A DNA stretch of 64,000 nt from Sorex araneus (lineage: Eukaryota > Chordata > Mammalia > Eulipotyphla > Soricidae): positions 81,400,474 to 81,464,473 of the forward strand of contig NC_073305.1 of the NCBI RefSeq assembly GCF_027595985.1, given 5' to 3'. A program made the position numbers and the translations under genes. Under the pieces are notes generated by a model. That model was not told the DNA's origin. It was given only the letters and a program-made list of their open reading frames with translations, and ran no database searches. Positions 24,701-31,665 of the stretch are shown piece by piece. The first letter of the stretch is position 1, and every line of letters starts with the position of its first letter.

Positions 24701-26586
24701 TATCCTCAAATCCTCACCCACTTGTTTGAATCATCACTCTAGTCTTATTACAGAGTTTTTTAGCTTATTCACTCACTAAGCCTGGTGGGTTTCTGCATTG
24801 TCTTACCATTGTGAACTTTGCAGTTTGGAGTTGTCTTTTGTATGTTTCTGTGCCATTAGGCACCTATGTTAGGATGTCTTTGTATGTTTACAGTGAGTTT
24901 GGGGAGGGAAAGAAATGGCTAGCCACCCCCTCTTCACAGGTGGGGTTCACTGGTATCTATGTAGGAGAATCGTTCTACTGGGTCCTTAAAGTAATTTTTA
25001 AATCCCCCCTACTTTCTCCTTACTCCTATAGGTTCTCCTATAAGCTGTTCTTTCCCCCCTATTCATTCATTTATGCAATTATTTTTTTTTATAACACAAT
25101 GGATACCTGAATGTTCATTGTATCCCATGGCCTTTTGTCAGTAACACCAGTATTAATTGTGCTGCCTGTTCTTCCTACTTAGGCCTTTGGGAGCTCTTCT
25201 GGTCTGGCTCCTTGTCTTTCAACAACACTCATAAAACATCCATGCAACAATACCATCCAACAACTATCCAACAGCACTACCATTTATGAACTGTTACCTT
25301 CTGGAACCACACCACCCTATGGTCCCATCCTTTGTTTTTCCTATCTGTGCCCTGGAATCAAATCAGTTGTCCCCAGACTGCTGATTCCTATTAGAGAGAT
25401 GCTCGCCTCATTTCAAAAGGACTCCACAGTGTTGGGTCTGCTCTTTTCTGTAGTTCATTGGATGCAAATTTTAATATGCACCCACACTAGTGTTATCTCT
25501 GTTGGGAAGGGCAGCTTAGGGGTTTCCAATTGTGTGTCCACCTCAACTTATCCAAATGATTTCACTCCCCACAAACCTGCAATTAAAGATTAATGCAATT
25601 TAAAGTAATACTAAAGAATATAATTGAACTTTATTTGGAGAGGACTAGGCCAGAAAAAGTTGAACAAACTAAGTTTTCAAAAGTCAATTTATTGGCAAGA
25701 TAAAAGGACTTGAAAGGTAAAATTATTCCAGGATTAATATACGGGTCTATGGAATTTTTTTCTCATCTCACTTTGACTCTGTGAGTACTTTGTCATATGA
25801 ATGTACTCTGAAACCTGGAATCATTAATGGTAAGGATGAAATATTATCCCTAAATGCCTTGGCTCTGAGATTGGTTGAATTTATGTCAAATATTGAACAA
25901 AAAATATCAAGGCATGATCATTATGTGCTACACACAGCGTCCTCGTTATCTCATGTGAACTTCAGGGTAAACTGCAGAGAGCTAGTGACACTATTAACCT
26001 TAAAGAAACATTCAAATTGCTATTGTCTGGAAGCTTTCTTTCCAACTGATGTACCAAATCAGTATATATCTATAGATTGTGCCTATAGTTCAGTCTGAAT
26101 CAGGCAACATAATATTTACGTGCCCCAATTCTTCCTCCTGAACTTTGCATGTGGCAGATTAGAGGAAGGGATCTTGGAGCAGCATTCTCAGGATTAGACC
26201 TCACACATAAAACACTTAGTACCTATGTGAACTTGAACAAGTTATTTTTACCTTTCTGTAAAATGAAGATGACAAGAATGACCTGGCAATAGTCACCTCC
26301 ACAAAGGGTTGTTACAGAATTCAGTGAATGAACCAATAAAGCACTTCCATCACTGCTGCGTTGGTATGTGTCACTATGAAGTCCTGGAAGCTCATATAAC
26401 TCCTCCCCACCCTGATCCTGTTCCCTTAGGTGTGTCTCCGGTCATGGCTTCTTCTACACGGGAGAGCGCTGTCAGGCCATGCAGGTGCACGGCACCCTCC
26501 TGGGTCTGATTATTGGAGGTACAGCTGGGGCAATCTTCTTGACCTTCACCGTCATCTCCATCCTTGCCCGAAGGTCAAAGCAGTGA
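822..26586 (+). CDS. MEP1A: MEP1A, meprin A subunit alpha (partial; last 11 coding exons)
   Basis: Astacin-family zinc endopeptidase of kidney and intestinal brush border, made as a membrane precursor and secreted after furin cleavage. The exons are 822-862, 1375-1450, 4845-4962, 7854-8029, 11755-11976, 15174-15323, 16978-17196, 19978-20445, 21696-21869, 22386-22689 and 26430-26586. All junctions are GT-AG and the phases close, giving about 700 residues against 746 in human from memory. Domain order: propeptide end and protease start, zinc site [19 protein letters not shown], Met-turn SLMHY, MAM, MATH/TRAF-like, furin site RQKR, EGF-like cysteines, one membrane helix, and a short tail ending RRSKQ. 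The EGF, furin-site and tail residues fit MEP1A better than its paralogue MEP1B. Synteny with ADGRF5 supports this. Signal-peptide exons lie left of the window. No frameshift or premature stop was seen. Confidence 0.96.
863..1374 (+). other. MEP1A intron, nothing recognised
   Basis: Unique-looking intron sequence. I saw no repeat or conserved element. Confidence 0.5.
1375..1450 (+). CDS. MEP1A: MEP1A exon: start of mature astacin domain
   Basis: 76-nt exon between TTTTTACAG and GTAATA. It encodes [13 protein letters not shown] then [12 protein letters not shown], the conserved N-terminal strand of the mature astacin domain. It starts in phase 0 and ends one base into a codon. Confidence 0.93.
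1654..1826 (-). repeat. SOR-like SINE, A-tail family
   Basis: Diverged reverse copy: T-rich start, GGGTTACTCCTGGTTCTGCA, then TGCATGCAAGGCCAGCACC and CTATCTCTCTAG. Confidence 0.75.
1879..2133 (-). repeat. SOR-like SINE, ACAGTG-tail family
   Basis: Near full-length reverse copy beginning GCACTGTAGCACTGTCC and ending TGCTATTGTTCCAG. Confidence 0.85.
2238..2308 (+). repeat. (AG)n microsatellite
   Basis: About 70 nt of GA repeats with a few AAAG interruptions. Confidence 0.95.
2612..2790 (-). repeat. SOR-like SINE, A-tail family, diverged
   Basis: Recognised from TTTGTGCTCAGGGATC, TGGGGATTAAACCTGGGTCA and TGTCTCTCCAGCC in order on the reverse copy. Confidence 0.65.
3346..3481 (+). repeat. SOR-like SINE, A-tail family, diverged
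   Basis: Contains CACATATGGTCCCCCAGAC, TCACCAGGAGTGACCC and CAGCTGGGTGTGGCC, the body of the A-tail family. Confidence 0.6.
3491..3739 (-). repeat. SOR-like SINE, ACAGTG-tail family, full length
   Basis: Reverse copy flanked by GCCAAATAA at 3482-3490 and 3740-3748. The second flank runs into an (AAT)n tract. Confidence 0.85.
3745..3800 (+). repeat. (AAT)n microsatellite
   Basis: About 11 AAT units passing into GATGAT repeats and another short AATAAT run, adjoining the SINE flank. Confidence 0.95.
3965..3998 (+). repeat. ATAT-rich simple repeat
   Basis: Short tract of TATAATATATC-type units. Confidence 0.7.
3999..4155 (+). mobile_element. MER5A-like hAT DNA transposon remnant
   Basis: Starts CAGTGCTTCCTAAACTTCAA, then GGGTCACCTGAATCTTGTTA and GGATGATTCTGGTGCTGTAG. 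This order matches the non-autonomous hAT element MER5A. Family named from memory. Confidence 0.7.
4845..4962 (+). CDS. MEP1A: MEP1A exon: astacin domain, first helix
   Basis: 118-nt exon between TTTCTGCAG and GTTTGT. It encodes [19 protein letters not shown] and then [20 protein letters not shown]. It holds the first conserved astacin cysteine. The phase matches both neighbours. Confidence 0.95.
5311..5562 (+). repeat. SOR-like SINE, ACAGTG-tail family
   Basis: Forward copy with intact Pol III A-box-like (ATAGCACAGCGGGTAGGG) and B-box-like (AGGTTTGATTCC) regions, ending in ACGGGATGACAGTGATC. Confidence 0.85.
5563..7250 (+). other. MEP1A intron, nothing recognised
   Basis: AT-rich unique-looking sequence. 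I saw no family I can name. Confidence 0.4.
7558..7674 (-). repeat. SOR-like SINE, A-tail family, fragment
   Basis: GGGTTAACTCCTAGCGGTGC, CCATATATGGTTCTGGGCAT and CTATCTCTCTAGGCCC match the reverse A-tail family. The GC-richer 7250-7557 stretch before it is not assigned. Confidence 0.6.
7854..8029 (+). CDS. MEP1A: MEP1A exon: zinc-binding catalytic exon
   Basis: 176-nt exon between CCTTTGAAG and GTGGGT. It encodes [14 protein letters not shown] and the complete astacin signature [19 protein letters not shown]. The three zinc histidines, the catalytic glutamate and the following Gly and Arg-Thr-Asp-Arg are all present, so the catalytic centre looks intact. Confidence 0.98.
8030..9605 (+). other. 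MEP1A intron, mostly unassigned
   Basis: AT-rich. The only clear feature is a short AC-rich run near 8886-8910. Confidence 0.4.
9610..9835 (+). mobile_element. Ancient mammalian DNA-transposon-like repeat
   Basis: TCTGCAAACCACAGCTCATG, ACTTTATTGGAACACAGCTA and a GAAAAAGTTGAGTGTTGTG stretch match a common eutherian hAT-type element from memory. Exact family not assigned. Confidence 0.5.
10481..10547 (-). repeat. 5'-truncated SOR-like SINE with perfect target duplication
   Basis: Only the last ~65 nt of the ACAGTG-tail family are present, flanked by CTTTCTAACTTGGAT at 10466-10480 and 10548-10562 (15 identical bases). Confidence 0.85.
10766..10897 (+). repeat. SOR-like SINE, ACAGTG-tail family, 3' half
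   Basis: Forward 3' half from GAGCCTGGCAAGCTACCC to the ACAGTG tail. Forms an inverted pair with 10902-11136. Confidence 0.88.
10902..11136 (-). repeat. SOR-like SINE, ACAGTG-tail family
   Basis: Reverse copy starting CACTGTATTACTGTCATCCC and ending GCTATTGTTCCAGCCC, with an internal deletion in the head. Confidence 0.88.
11352..11485 (+). repeat. SOR-like SINE 3' half, longer variant
   Basis: Contains an extra block (GGGCCTCATTCCCTTGACCC) between AACAGTAACAATAAT and GGAGACGTTACTGGTGCC. The same block occurs in 23268-23530. Confidence 0.75.
11755..11976 (+). CDS. MEP1A: MEP1A exon: Met-turn, end of protease domain
   Basis: 222-nt exon between CTGACAG and GTGAGT. It encodes [10 protein letters not shown], then the Met-turn [13 protein letters not shown] with the zinc-coordinating tyrosine, then [20 protein letters not shown]. 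It closes the astacin domain with the last cysteine (YNC). Confidence 0.97.
11977..12640 (+). other. MEP1A intron, nothing recognised
   Basis: AT-rich unique-looking intron following the Met-turn exon. Confidence 0.4.
12640..12775 (-). repeat. SOR-like SINE, A-tail family, fragment
   Basis: T-run, then GGGCCATACCTGGTAGTGCT and a TTTAACCTGGGTCATCC segment. Truncated at the head. Confidence 0.65.
12872..13054 (-). repeat. SOR-like SINE, A-tail family, full length
   Basis: Reverse copy flanked by a 16-nt direct repeat, CACACTGATCACAGTT, at 12856-12871 and 13055-13070. The A-tail appears as the T-rich start. Confidence 0.9.
13333..13505 (-). repeat. SOR-like SINE, A-tail family
   Basis: Reverse copy: GGGGCCACATTTGGCAGTGC, then CAGGTAGCCACATACAAGGC and ATTGCTTCAGC. 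Confidence 0.75.
13507..14185 (+). mobile_element. HAL1/L1-type LINE ORF1 remnant
   Basis: A coding-like stretch (13585-13872; coiled-coil residues such as [20 protein letters not shown]) is followed by AGCAATAGGACCACAAAAGG, GAGGCAGAAGAGAATGAAGG and GAGTTAAAGGAACTTCTTTA. This order resembles HAL1 (half-L1). It is broken by stops and is not a host gene. Confidence 0.65.
14690..15055 (+). repeat. Probable L1 3' end, diverged
   Basis: TCTCTCATATGTGGAGTAAA, then a G-rich segment GGGACACTGGTGGTGGGAAG and an AT-rich end match the local L1 3' UTR type. Confidence 0.55.
15174..15323 (+). CDS. MEP1A: MEP1A exon: MAM domain start
   Basis: 150-nt exon between CTTTGCAG and GTCAGT. It encodes [19 protein letters not shown] and [10 protein letters not shown], the typical MAM opening (C-x-F-E-x-x-x-x-C-G and D-D-x-D-W). 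In meprin the MAM domain supports subunit dimerisation. Confidence 0.96.
15783..15978 (-). repeat. SOR-like SINE with internal insertion
   Basis: Reverse 3' half interrupted at about 15848-15912 by ~65 nt of unrelated sequence, then continuing GTTGTTACTGTTTTTGGCAT. Confidence 0.75.
15979..16930 (+). other. MEP1A intron, nothing recognised
   Basis: AT-rich, with no element I can name. Confidence 0.4.
16933..16948 (+). repeat. T16 run before a splice acceptor
   Basis: Sixteen consecutive T upstream of the MEP1A acceptor at 16976-16977, part of an extended pyrimidine tract. Confidence 0.95.
16978..17196 (+). CDS. MEP1A: MEP1A exon: MAM domain core
   Basis: 219-nt exon between CTCCACAG and GTACTA. 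It encodes [20 protein letters not shown], then [20 protein letters not shown] and a [14 protein letters not shown] segment. A run of 16 T lies 29 nt upstream of the exon. A pyrimidine-rich stretch follows the donor. Confidence 0.97.
17245..17373 (+). repeat. Pyrimidine-rich tract (CCT/CTT)
   Basis: About 130 nt of nearly uninterrupted C and T just after the exon donor at 17197. Confidence 0.85.
17546..17705 (+). repeat. SOR-like SINE, A-tail family
   Basis: Forward copy: TAGGGTGTTTGCCTTAGGCT, GGTTCAATCCCCAGCATCCC and GATGTGGCCCAAAAG. Confidence 0.8.
17706..18595 (+). other. MEP1A intron, nothing recognised
   Basis: AT-rich unique-looking sequence. Confidence 0.4.
18600..18768 (-). repeat. 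SOR-like SINE, A-tail family
   Basis: Reverse copy after a TTTATTTA-rich start: GGGATTATTCTTGGCAGTGC, AGGGATCAAGCCCGGGTCAG. Confidence 0.75.
19170..19405 (+). repeat. SOR-like SINE, ACAGTG-tail family
   Basis: Forward copy from TATGGCATTTACCTTGCATG to GGGATGACAGTGGCAGTG. It is inverted relative to the copy at 20567-20812; the pair flanks the 468-nt MEP1A exon. Confidence 0.85.
19855..19955 (+). repeat. MIR 3' end
   Basis: TGAGGATTATGTGTAAAGCA, TTGGCACACACCCAGACACA and TAAGTGCTCAATAAATGTTG match the 3' end of MIR. It lies just upstream of the exon at 19978. Confidence 0.75.
19978..20445 (+). CDS. MEP1A: MEP1A exon: MAM end and MATH/TRAF-like region
   Basis: 468-nt exon between ATCCTCAG and GTAGGT, the largest MEP1A exon here. 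It encodes the MAM end ([40 protein letters not shown]) and then most of the MATH domain ([20 protein letters not shown]). The frame stays open into the intron as far as 20774, but the GTAGGT donor and the next in-phase exon show splicing here. Confidence 0.97.
20567..20812 (-). repeat. SOR-like SINE, ACAGTG-tail family
   Basis: Reverse copy starting about 120 nt after the donor at 20446, from CATTGTCACTGTCATCC to TGCTATAGCTCCAG. Confidence 0.88.
21121..21226 (+). repeat. SOR-like SINE 3' half
   Basis: Forward fragment starting TTCCATATGCCAAAAACAG and ending GGGATGACAGTGCTACAGTG. Confidence 0.85.
21465..21636 (+). repeat. SOR-like SINE, A-tail family, full length
   Basis: Forward copy with intact head and body and a CAAAAAAAAA tail, flanked by AATTGGAAAGTGAG at 21451-21464 and 21637-21650 (14 nt). 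Confidence 0.92.
21696..21869 (+). CDS. MEP1A: MEP1A exon: MATH end
   Basis: 174-nt exon between TTCTTGCAG and GTAATT. It encodes [14 protein letters not shown], a CNCSR motif and [20 protein letters not shown], ending FVDFE. In phase with both neighbours. Confidence 0.95.
21870..22385 (+). other. MEP1A intron, nothing recognised
   Basis: No repeat or site seen. Confidence 0.4.
22386..22689 (+). CDS. MEP1A: MEP1A exon: inserted domain, furin site, EGF start
   Basis: 304-nt exon between CCTCAAG and GTAAGT. It encodes the alpha-specific inserted region ([10 protein letters not shown]...), the furin-type site [12 protein letters not shown], and the start of the EGF-like domain ([19 protein letters not shown]). 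The dibasic site is the feature that lets meprin alpha be shed, and it is intact here. Confidence 0.97.
23268..23530 (+). repeat. Longer SOR-like SINE variant
   Basis: Shares AGAGCCTGGCAAGCTCCCCG and AAACCAGTAACAATGATGGG with the ACAGTG-tail family, but carries about 100 extra nt before the GATCAACGGGATGATGATG end. Confidence 0.7.
23690..23808 (+). repeat. Possible MIR/L2 fragment
   Basis: AGAAGGTGGAGCATAAAGAG, then GTTCAGTCAATTGTG resembles the MIR core region. Weak match. Confidence 0.4.
23810..23945 (+). repeat. SOR-like SINE, A-tail family, diverged
   Basis: GGGGCCAGGAAAATAGC, CAAGCACCACCAGGAGGAAT and GTATGGCCTAAAAACC in order. Confidence 0.6.
24076..24253 (+). repeat. SOR-like SINE, A-tail family
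   Basis: Forward copy: ATAGATCCATAGTATAATTG head, GATTTGATCCTCAGCATCCC and GCTGGGTGTGACCCATAAAA. Confidence 0.75.
24260..26160 (+). other. MEP1A last intron, mostly unassigned
   Basis: The 24500-24700 part has a TTCAATTTTTTATTGTTTTA start and phrasing like an old LINE, but I cannot assign it. The rest shows no recognised element. Confidence 0.35.
26165..26350 (+). repeat. MIR SINE
   Basis: CTATGTGAACTTGAACAAGT, TTACCTTTCTGTAAAATGAA and GGGTTGTTACAGAATTCAGT follow the MIR core and 3' part. It lies just before the last MEP1A exon. Confidence 0.8.
26430..26586 (+). CDS. MEP1A: MEP1A terminal exon: EGF end, membrane helix, tail
   Basis: 157-nt coding part after TTCCCTTAG. It encodes [20 protein letters not shown], the last EGF cysteines, then one hydrophobic helix ([19 protein letters not shown]...) and the short basic tail RRSKQ before TGA at 26584-26586. 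Confidence 0.97.
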
Positions 26587-26960
26587 ATCACGCACTGGCC
26601 TCAGCAAGACCACGTACGAGTGGTCTCTACTCAGACCTGCCCTTCCTATATTCTGTGCAGTTTGGAGTGATTTTTCTCTGCCGTGTTCTGAATAGGTGGC
26701 CTAATATCCAGGCCTCCAGCCTCATGTATGTCTATTATGGCTTTTCTCCACCCCCACCTCTTGCTTTGTACACTGAAAGTATTTAGTGGATACCTGCCTC
26801 GTTCACAACATTGCAAATCATCTGTTTAATCAATGGTCTTTCCTGTAGACTGTAAGACCCTTGTGGCCAGGTTCTCATTTCCCAGGCTAGAAACACTGTA
26901 GGAATTCATTAAAATGAATGAACAAACCGATACTGGAATAAACAATTAAAATACAGAAGC
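26587..26960 (+). other. MEP1A: MEP1A 3' untranslated region (probable)
   Basis: Unique sequence from the TGA to the first plausible poly(A) signal, AATAAA at 26937-26942. The cleavage site is inferred. A second AATAAA at 26988-26993 could be used instead. Confidence 0.6.
26937..26942 (+). promoter_or_regulatory. MEP1A: MEP1A polyadenylation signal AATAAA
   Basis: Canonical hexamer about 350 nt after the MEP1A stop. Another copy sits at 26988-26993. Which one is used cannot be told from sequence. Confidence 0.5.
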
Positions 26961-26993
26961 ATTTCATTCTGTGGCATCTAACAAATGAATAAA

Positions 26994-27700
26994 ATGCACG
27001 CATCATTTGCATTAGAATCAAATATTTAAATTCTTATACTTTTTGTCAGAAACATCAGTATTTTTATCCTTCTTAGATCGTGTATGTTAAAGTACTTCAG
27101 ATAAAGCTTCTGACAGCAAGGTTTCATAATATTAGTATCATCATCCTCTTAAAAAAATGGTGGTTAATAAATTCAATAAATATTTACTCAGAACTTTGTA
27201 TGTGTCCAGTATTATATGTAAATTTCTGTGTGTGGTGGTGAATTGTCCAAAAGCTCTTCTTCAGTTCTTTCAAAGTTTCACCGTATATTATATTCATGTG
27301 TCAACAAAATGTTTATGTTAACAAAGTGAAAGTATTAGGTAAAATAATTTTTTAAAGTTCAGAATTCTACTATACATTTTATTTCCTCTTTACTTCCTTT
27401 TGTTATTGTAATGACTTGAGGTGCACTCTTGGTTGGGGTGTTCATTGGAGCCTTCACTTTCAGTTACAGTATGCTTTTTGGGGTTCACACTCAGTTTCCT
27501 TCTCCCATATTTGTGTTGAACACTCCACACATACATCACTGTGGTGCTCACACACATGTGTGAGCATTGTGGGTCGCACTCTTGGGAAAAATACACACAC
27601 AACTTTTAGTTGTTGCTTTTACGGGGTGGTGAGGGGTCTTACTCTGTAGTTGAGGTGCTCTACTATACCTGACTATGTACCTGAAATATCACTCCATTGG
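26994..27700 (+). other. Intergenic, nothing recognised
   Basis: Sequence between the MEP1A 3' end and the next repeats; AT-rich and unassigned. Confidence 0.4.
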
Positions 27701-27705
27701 GCCAT

Positions 27706-27830
27706 CAGAATTCCTTAACAGCAAAGTCATTAGGACCACACTTGGCACATGGAGGTGATACAAGCAATCAAACTTAAGGCCTTACACTTGTACATGACTT
27801 TAGTCACTGAACCAGTCCCTGAAGCCCCAG
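27706..27830 (-). repeat. Very diverged SOR-like SINE (tentative)
   Basis: ACCACACTTGGCACATGGAG and ATCAAACTTAAGGCC vaguely follow the reverse A-tail family body. Confidence 0.35.
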
Positions 27831-27842
27831 AAGAAAATTTTA

Positions 27843-28281
27843 TTTATTTCTTCTTATTTGTATTTATTTATTTAGTCCCACCTCCCTTTTTTAAAAAATA
27901 GAATCACCATGATATAGTTACAAAATTTTCATGATTGAGTTTCAGTCATAAAATGATCCAACATCCTTCCCTCTACCAGTGTACATTTTCTACCACTAAT
28001 GTCCCAGTATCCATCCTGCCACTCCCCACCCAACCCCACCCCCTGCCTCTATGGCAAACAATTTCCTTCTTACTCTCTCTCTCTTTGCTTTTTTGGGCAT
28101 TAAAGTTTGCAATACAGATACTGAGAGGCCATCATGTTTAGTCCTTTATCTACTTTCAGCACACATCTCCCATCCCGAGAAATCCCTCCAACATTCATTG
28201 ACATAGTGATTCCCTTGTCTATCCCAGCTGCCTTCTACCCCAGCTCATGAGGCAGGCTTTCAACCGTGGAACAATTCCAGT
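27843..28281 (-). repeat. 5'-truncated L1 3' end
   Basis: T-rich start (A-tail reversed), AGAATCACCATGATATAGTT, CCATCCTGCCACTCCCCACC. Flanked by AGAAAATTTTA at 27832-27842 and 28282-28292. Confidence 0.8.
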
Positions 28282-28292
28282 AGAAAATTTTA

Positions 28293-29097
28293 GAGACGTA
28301 TTTTGAGACAATCTTTGCACAGTTCCTAATGAGATAAAATATAGCCAGCTGAGAAAGTTCCCAAAAAGATCAAATTCAATGAGATCTGATGTGACCAATC
28401 TCTGTCAGCATCAGTATGACAGAGAGCTGGCTCTGCCTAGTATTAGAAGCAAACCATTCAGAGTCTGAGCAGTCTAGGCTTTGTGCTACGACACACCCTG
28501 GGTATCTACTTTATGGCAATTCTGTGGAGTGAAAATGCACGGTAAACAAAGATGGGGGAGGGGGTTGAAATGGTCCCGCCAAGGTCCCATACAGGCACTT
28601 GTATGTGTGGCTGACCCTGGTTCTATCTCTGGCATCACTAAGCAGAGCCAGAAAGAGTTTTACTGGGGATGTCAAATTCCTCTTATCCTCCAAAAACATT
28701 CCTTCAAAGCAAAGGTATGAGATGGAAGAGTTTGTAGCAACTGCAATCGAAACCCCTCAGTACTCATTTTCTAGCTGAAGAGGTGTCAGTATCCCCTAGA
28801 CAACAACTTGTCAACACTGAGGCCAACAGCCGCCCTCTACCCCTGCACATCCCCTATAAGTTCAGAAGGTTTGAGGTGGCTCTAAGAATAAACACTTTTA
28901 ACAGGGTCCCAGGTGATGCTGATGGTGATTTAGTGAGTAGAATGTTCTGGTGAAGGTAAGGCATCCAGTGAAGATTTAATACAGAATTTTAACAGTCATT
29001 TAAATGCTTGATCCTAGTTCCTTAATTTGTCAAATGAAAGTGATCATGGATCACCTCCTTCCCTATCACCTTAACACCTACCAGATTTCAGATCAGT
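28293..29097 (+). other. Intergenic, mostly unassigned
   Basis: Possible SINE scrap near 28590-28660 (GTGGCTGACCCTGGTTC) and a MER5-like scrap at 28903-28935 (GGGTCCCAGGTGATGCTGAT). Otherwise no recognised element. Confidence 0.4.
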
Positions 29098-29113
29098 AAT
29101 ATGGCAGAGCAGG

Positions 29114-29356
29114 GCTGGAGCGATAGCACAGAGGTTGGGCTTTCACCTTTCACTCGGCCAACCCGTGTTCGATTCCTCCGCCCCTCTTGGAGAGCCCGGC
29201 AAGCTACTGAGAGTATCGAGCCCACGTGGCAGAGCCTGGCAAGCTACCTGTGTCGTATTGGATATGCCAAAAACAGTAATAATAAGTCTCTCAATGAGAG
29301 ACGTTACTGGTGCCCGCTCGAACAAATCGATGAGCAACAGGATAACAGTGACAATG
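29114..29356 (+). repeat. SOR-like SINE, ACAGTG-tail family, full length
   Basis: Forward copy flanked by a perfect 16-nt duplication, AATATGGCAGAGCAGG, at 29098-29113 and 29357-29372. Ends ACAGTGAC with no A-tail. Confidence 0.93.
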
Positions 29357-29372
29357 AATATGGCAGAGCAGG

Positions 29373-30200
29373 TGAGAACATTTTTATGATTTACTTTGCA
29401 ATGATTTTATTTTGAGATGGCGTTGGCTTATACAACTGTATGTGTTTGAAGGGTCCACTTCCATTTCTACTTAAATCATACCACAACCACAGCCAAAGTC
29501 CACGTATTCCATTGGAGCTCCGGCCCTGCTTCTAGCCCCATTCCTTCTGTGATCTGAAGTCCGGGATTTGTTTGCATTGGTTTGGTCTGTTCCCATGCTT
29601 TAAATATATTATTGAATTAAAAAAATGTACAAAAATTCTGCTGCTAAATTTCCAGGTTACATAAGACGCAATCCAGTCACCAGCCAGACTTTTATCTCCA
29701 ACTACCCGGTTAGAAATTAACTCCAGATTGACATCTCTATTTCCTCTACCCCGCTGCAAACATGAGGAAGCCCGTGGTGAGGCCTAGAGAAGGTCATTCC
29801 CTCCATATTTTTTGGGTCTTGTGTCAGAAGTGAGTTATAGGCACTAATGTTGCTGCTATTGTTTGACTTTTGTTTTATTCAAAGGAACGTGCTCCAGTCC
29901 CACATGGTTGAAATTTGGCCCAATTCAGAGGAAAAGCCCCATTCTCAACAAAGGACAGAATTTCTTTGAACACATAATTTCTCTCTGGAGGAAGCAAAAC
30001 TCCAGCTTTTAAGGAAAATTATAATTGCTGGGTCAAAATAAGGATAAGGAGGTTCCAGCATGAGGGTCAAGTGATGTTATTTCTGTAAGTTCTGAGCTCC
30101 AGTAGTGAGCCGGCCTTCATTGCTGAATGAATTTCATTTCTGTGGATTAATGAACTCTGGATTCATTAACATTTCTGTGGATTAATTGACTCTTCAGAGG
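29373..30200 (+). other. Intergenic, nothing recognised
   Basis: No coding signal or named repeat. Confidence 0.4.
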
Positions 30201-30202
30201 TC

Positions 30203-30277
30203 AGCAAGATAGAACAGGGATTATGATGTTTATCTTACATGTGGCTGGCTCTGGTTTGATCCCTGACACCATATATA

Positions 30278-30311
<34 letters not shown>

Positions 30312-30415
30312 CACCTCCACCCTAAGAAGTGACCCAGAGGCACAGAACCATAAGCACAGTGACCTATAGCCCCTGAGCACTGCTTAGGGTATGGGTCCAA
30401 ATTCCCCCTATCAGG
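30203..30415 (+). repeat. SOR-like SINE, A-tail family, with internal (TA)n
   Basis: TTATCTTACATGTGGCTGGC and GATCCCTGACACCATA precede a (TA)n run (30270-30312). Then CCTGAGCACTGCTTAGGGTA follows. Confidence 0.65.
30270..30312 (+). repeat. (TA)n microsatellite
   Basis: About 40 nt of TA units with one GTGT interruption, inside a SINE. Confidence 0.95.
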
Positions 30416-30429
30416 AAAAAAAAAGAACA

Positions 30430-31570
30430 GGGCTCTTTGTAGATTAGACATGTTTGTGGCAGCAGTTGCAAGTAAGCATGTACATATACATAAGAGATGG
30501 GGCTAAAAGTGAGCTGAGACAAGATTTGAAGACAAGACCCAGCTCTCCCTACCTTTCATCATTTTGCAAAGAGCTGAGAATTCCGGGATCCCAGAAAAGT
30601 TTAAGGCATCACCTCATTTGGGTTATAGCTTCCCTCAGGCTTAGAAAAATTAAAAATTTCACCCATGTGAAATTCAAATTCACAGCTGAGAAACCATCAG
30701 TAACATTTAAAGGTATCTATCAGGTAGGTGTGGGGAAGGAAATTAAAGGAGGGTAGAAGAATGGGTTCATGAGAAAGGAAAGAGAAGGTGGGAGGCAAGG
30801 AGAGACATTCCGATGATGAACTGGGGCAAAAACACTTACCAAAGTCCATTCTCTGTCCATCCTCAACAACCAATTGTTGGAATCTTCTGCCCCTCAATAG
30901 CTAACCAGAATATGGTTTGCCTCCCTGCTTCATGCTTCCCTGGGATGTAGGTGAGCAGGATGGTGATCTTCTGTTAGTGGAATAAAAGCAGAAATGTTGC
31001 ATGGCAGCTTCTTGGAACTTCTCTTAAACACCCTTGGTGCACTTAACTTTCTTCAGTCTGGATGACTGATAAGGGGCACTTGTGACCAGAGTGGGTGCTG
31101 CTCTGTGGGGCTGTGAGGAATCCTAGGAGGAGCAGCACACAAAGACAGAAAGTAACGTCTACCCTAATCTCAGTCTCAAGCTGCTTATTCTTATATTTTT
31201 ATGGACTGAAAAATAAACTTAGATTGGGGGACTAACTGGGGGTGGAGAGATGCTCCCAAGAGGTTCTCAGAAACCTAGAAGCTTCACCTGATAATTCTCG
31301 TTCAATCAGACCCATGGTTCAATGCCAGGGGTTGTTCCTGGGTCTCTCGGGATGCACCGGTGGTTGCTGGGAGTGGGTGAGTTGGGTGGGAATCCCCGGG
31401 ATGGACCCAGCCATATATGCTATCTCTCCACCCCTAAACTTCGGTCTGAAGACAATGTGGTTTTAAGTCTTTGTGGCTTTAGAAAATGTCATCCTTATCC
31501 ATGAGCACAGTTTCTGCAGGTGGACAGAAACAACCCAGCAAGAGGTCTGTATATATCCATTCTTGCTTCT
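30430..31570 (+). other. Intergenic, mostly unassigned
   Basis: A possible diverged reverse SINE lies near 31290-31440 (GGGGTTGTTCCTGGGTCTC). The rest is unassigned. Confidence 0.35.
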
Positions 31571-31574
31571 GTTC

Positions 31575-31665
31575 TCATTGCCTGGCTCTACCCATTTCCA
31601 GTTTTGTGACACCAAGGCAAGTCACTAACCAATCTCTGCTTGGTTAACTCAAGGATGAAAGGAAG
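31575..31665 (+). repeat. MIR fragment (probable)
   Basis: TTTTGTGACACCAAGGCAAG, TCACTAACCAATCTCTGC resembles the MIR core. Confidence 0.55.

Noticed and set aside
822..26586. Assignment of the protease gene to MEP1B
   Set aside because: The inserted region with RQKR, the EGF/tail residues and the ADGRF5 neighbour fit MEP1A.
29101..29415. Open frames within the SINE copy
   Set aside because: The same frames appear in many SINE copies across the window, so they reflect the repeat, not a gene.
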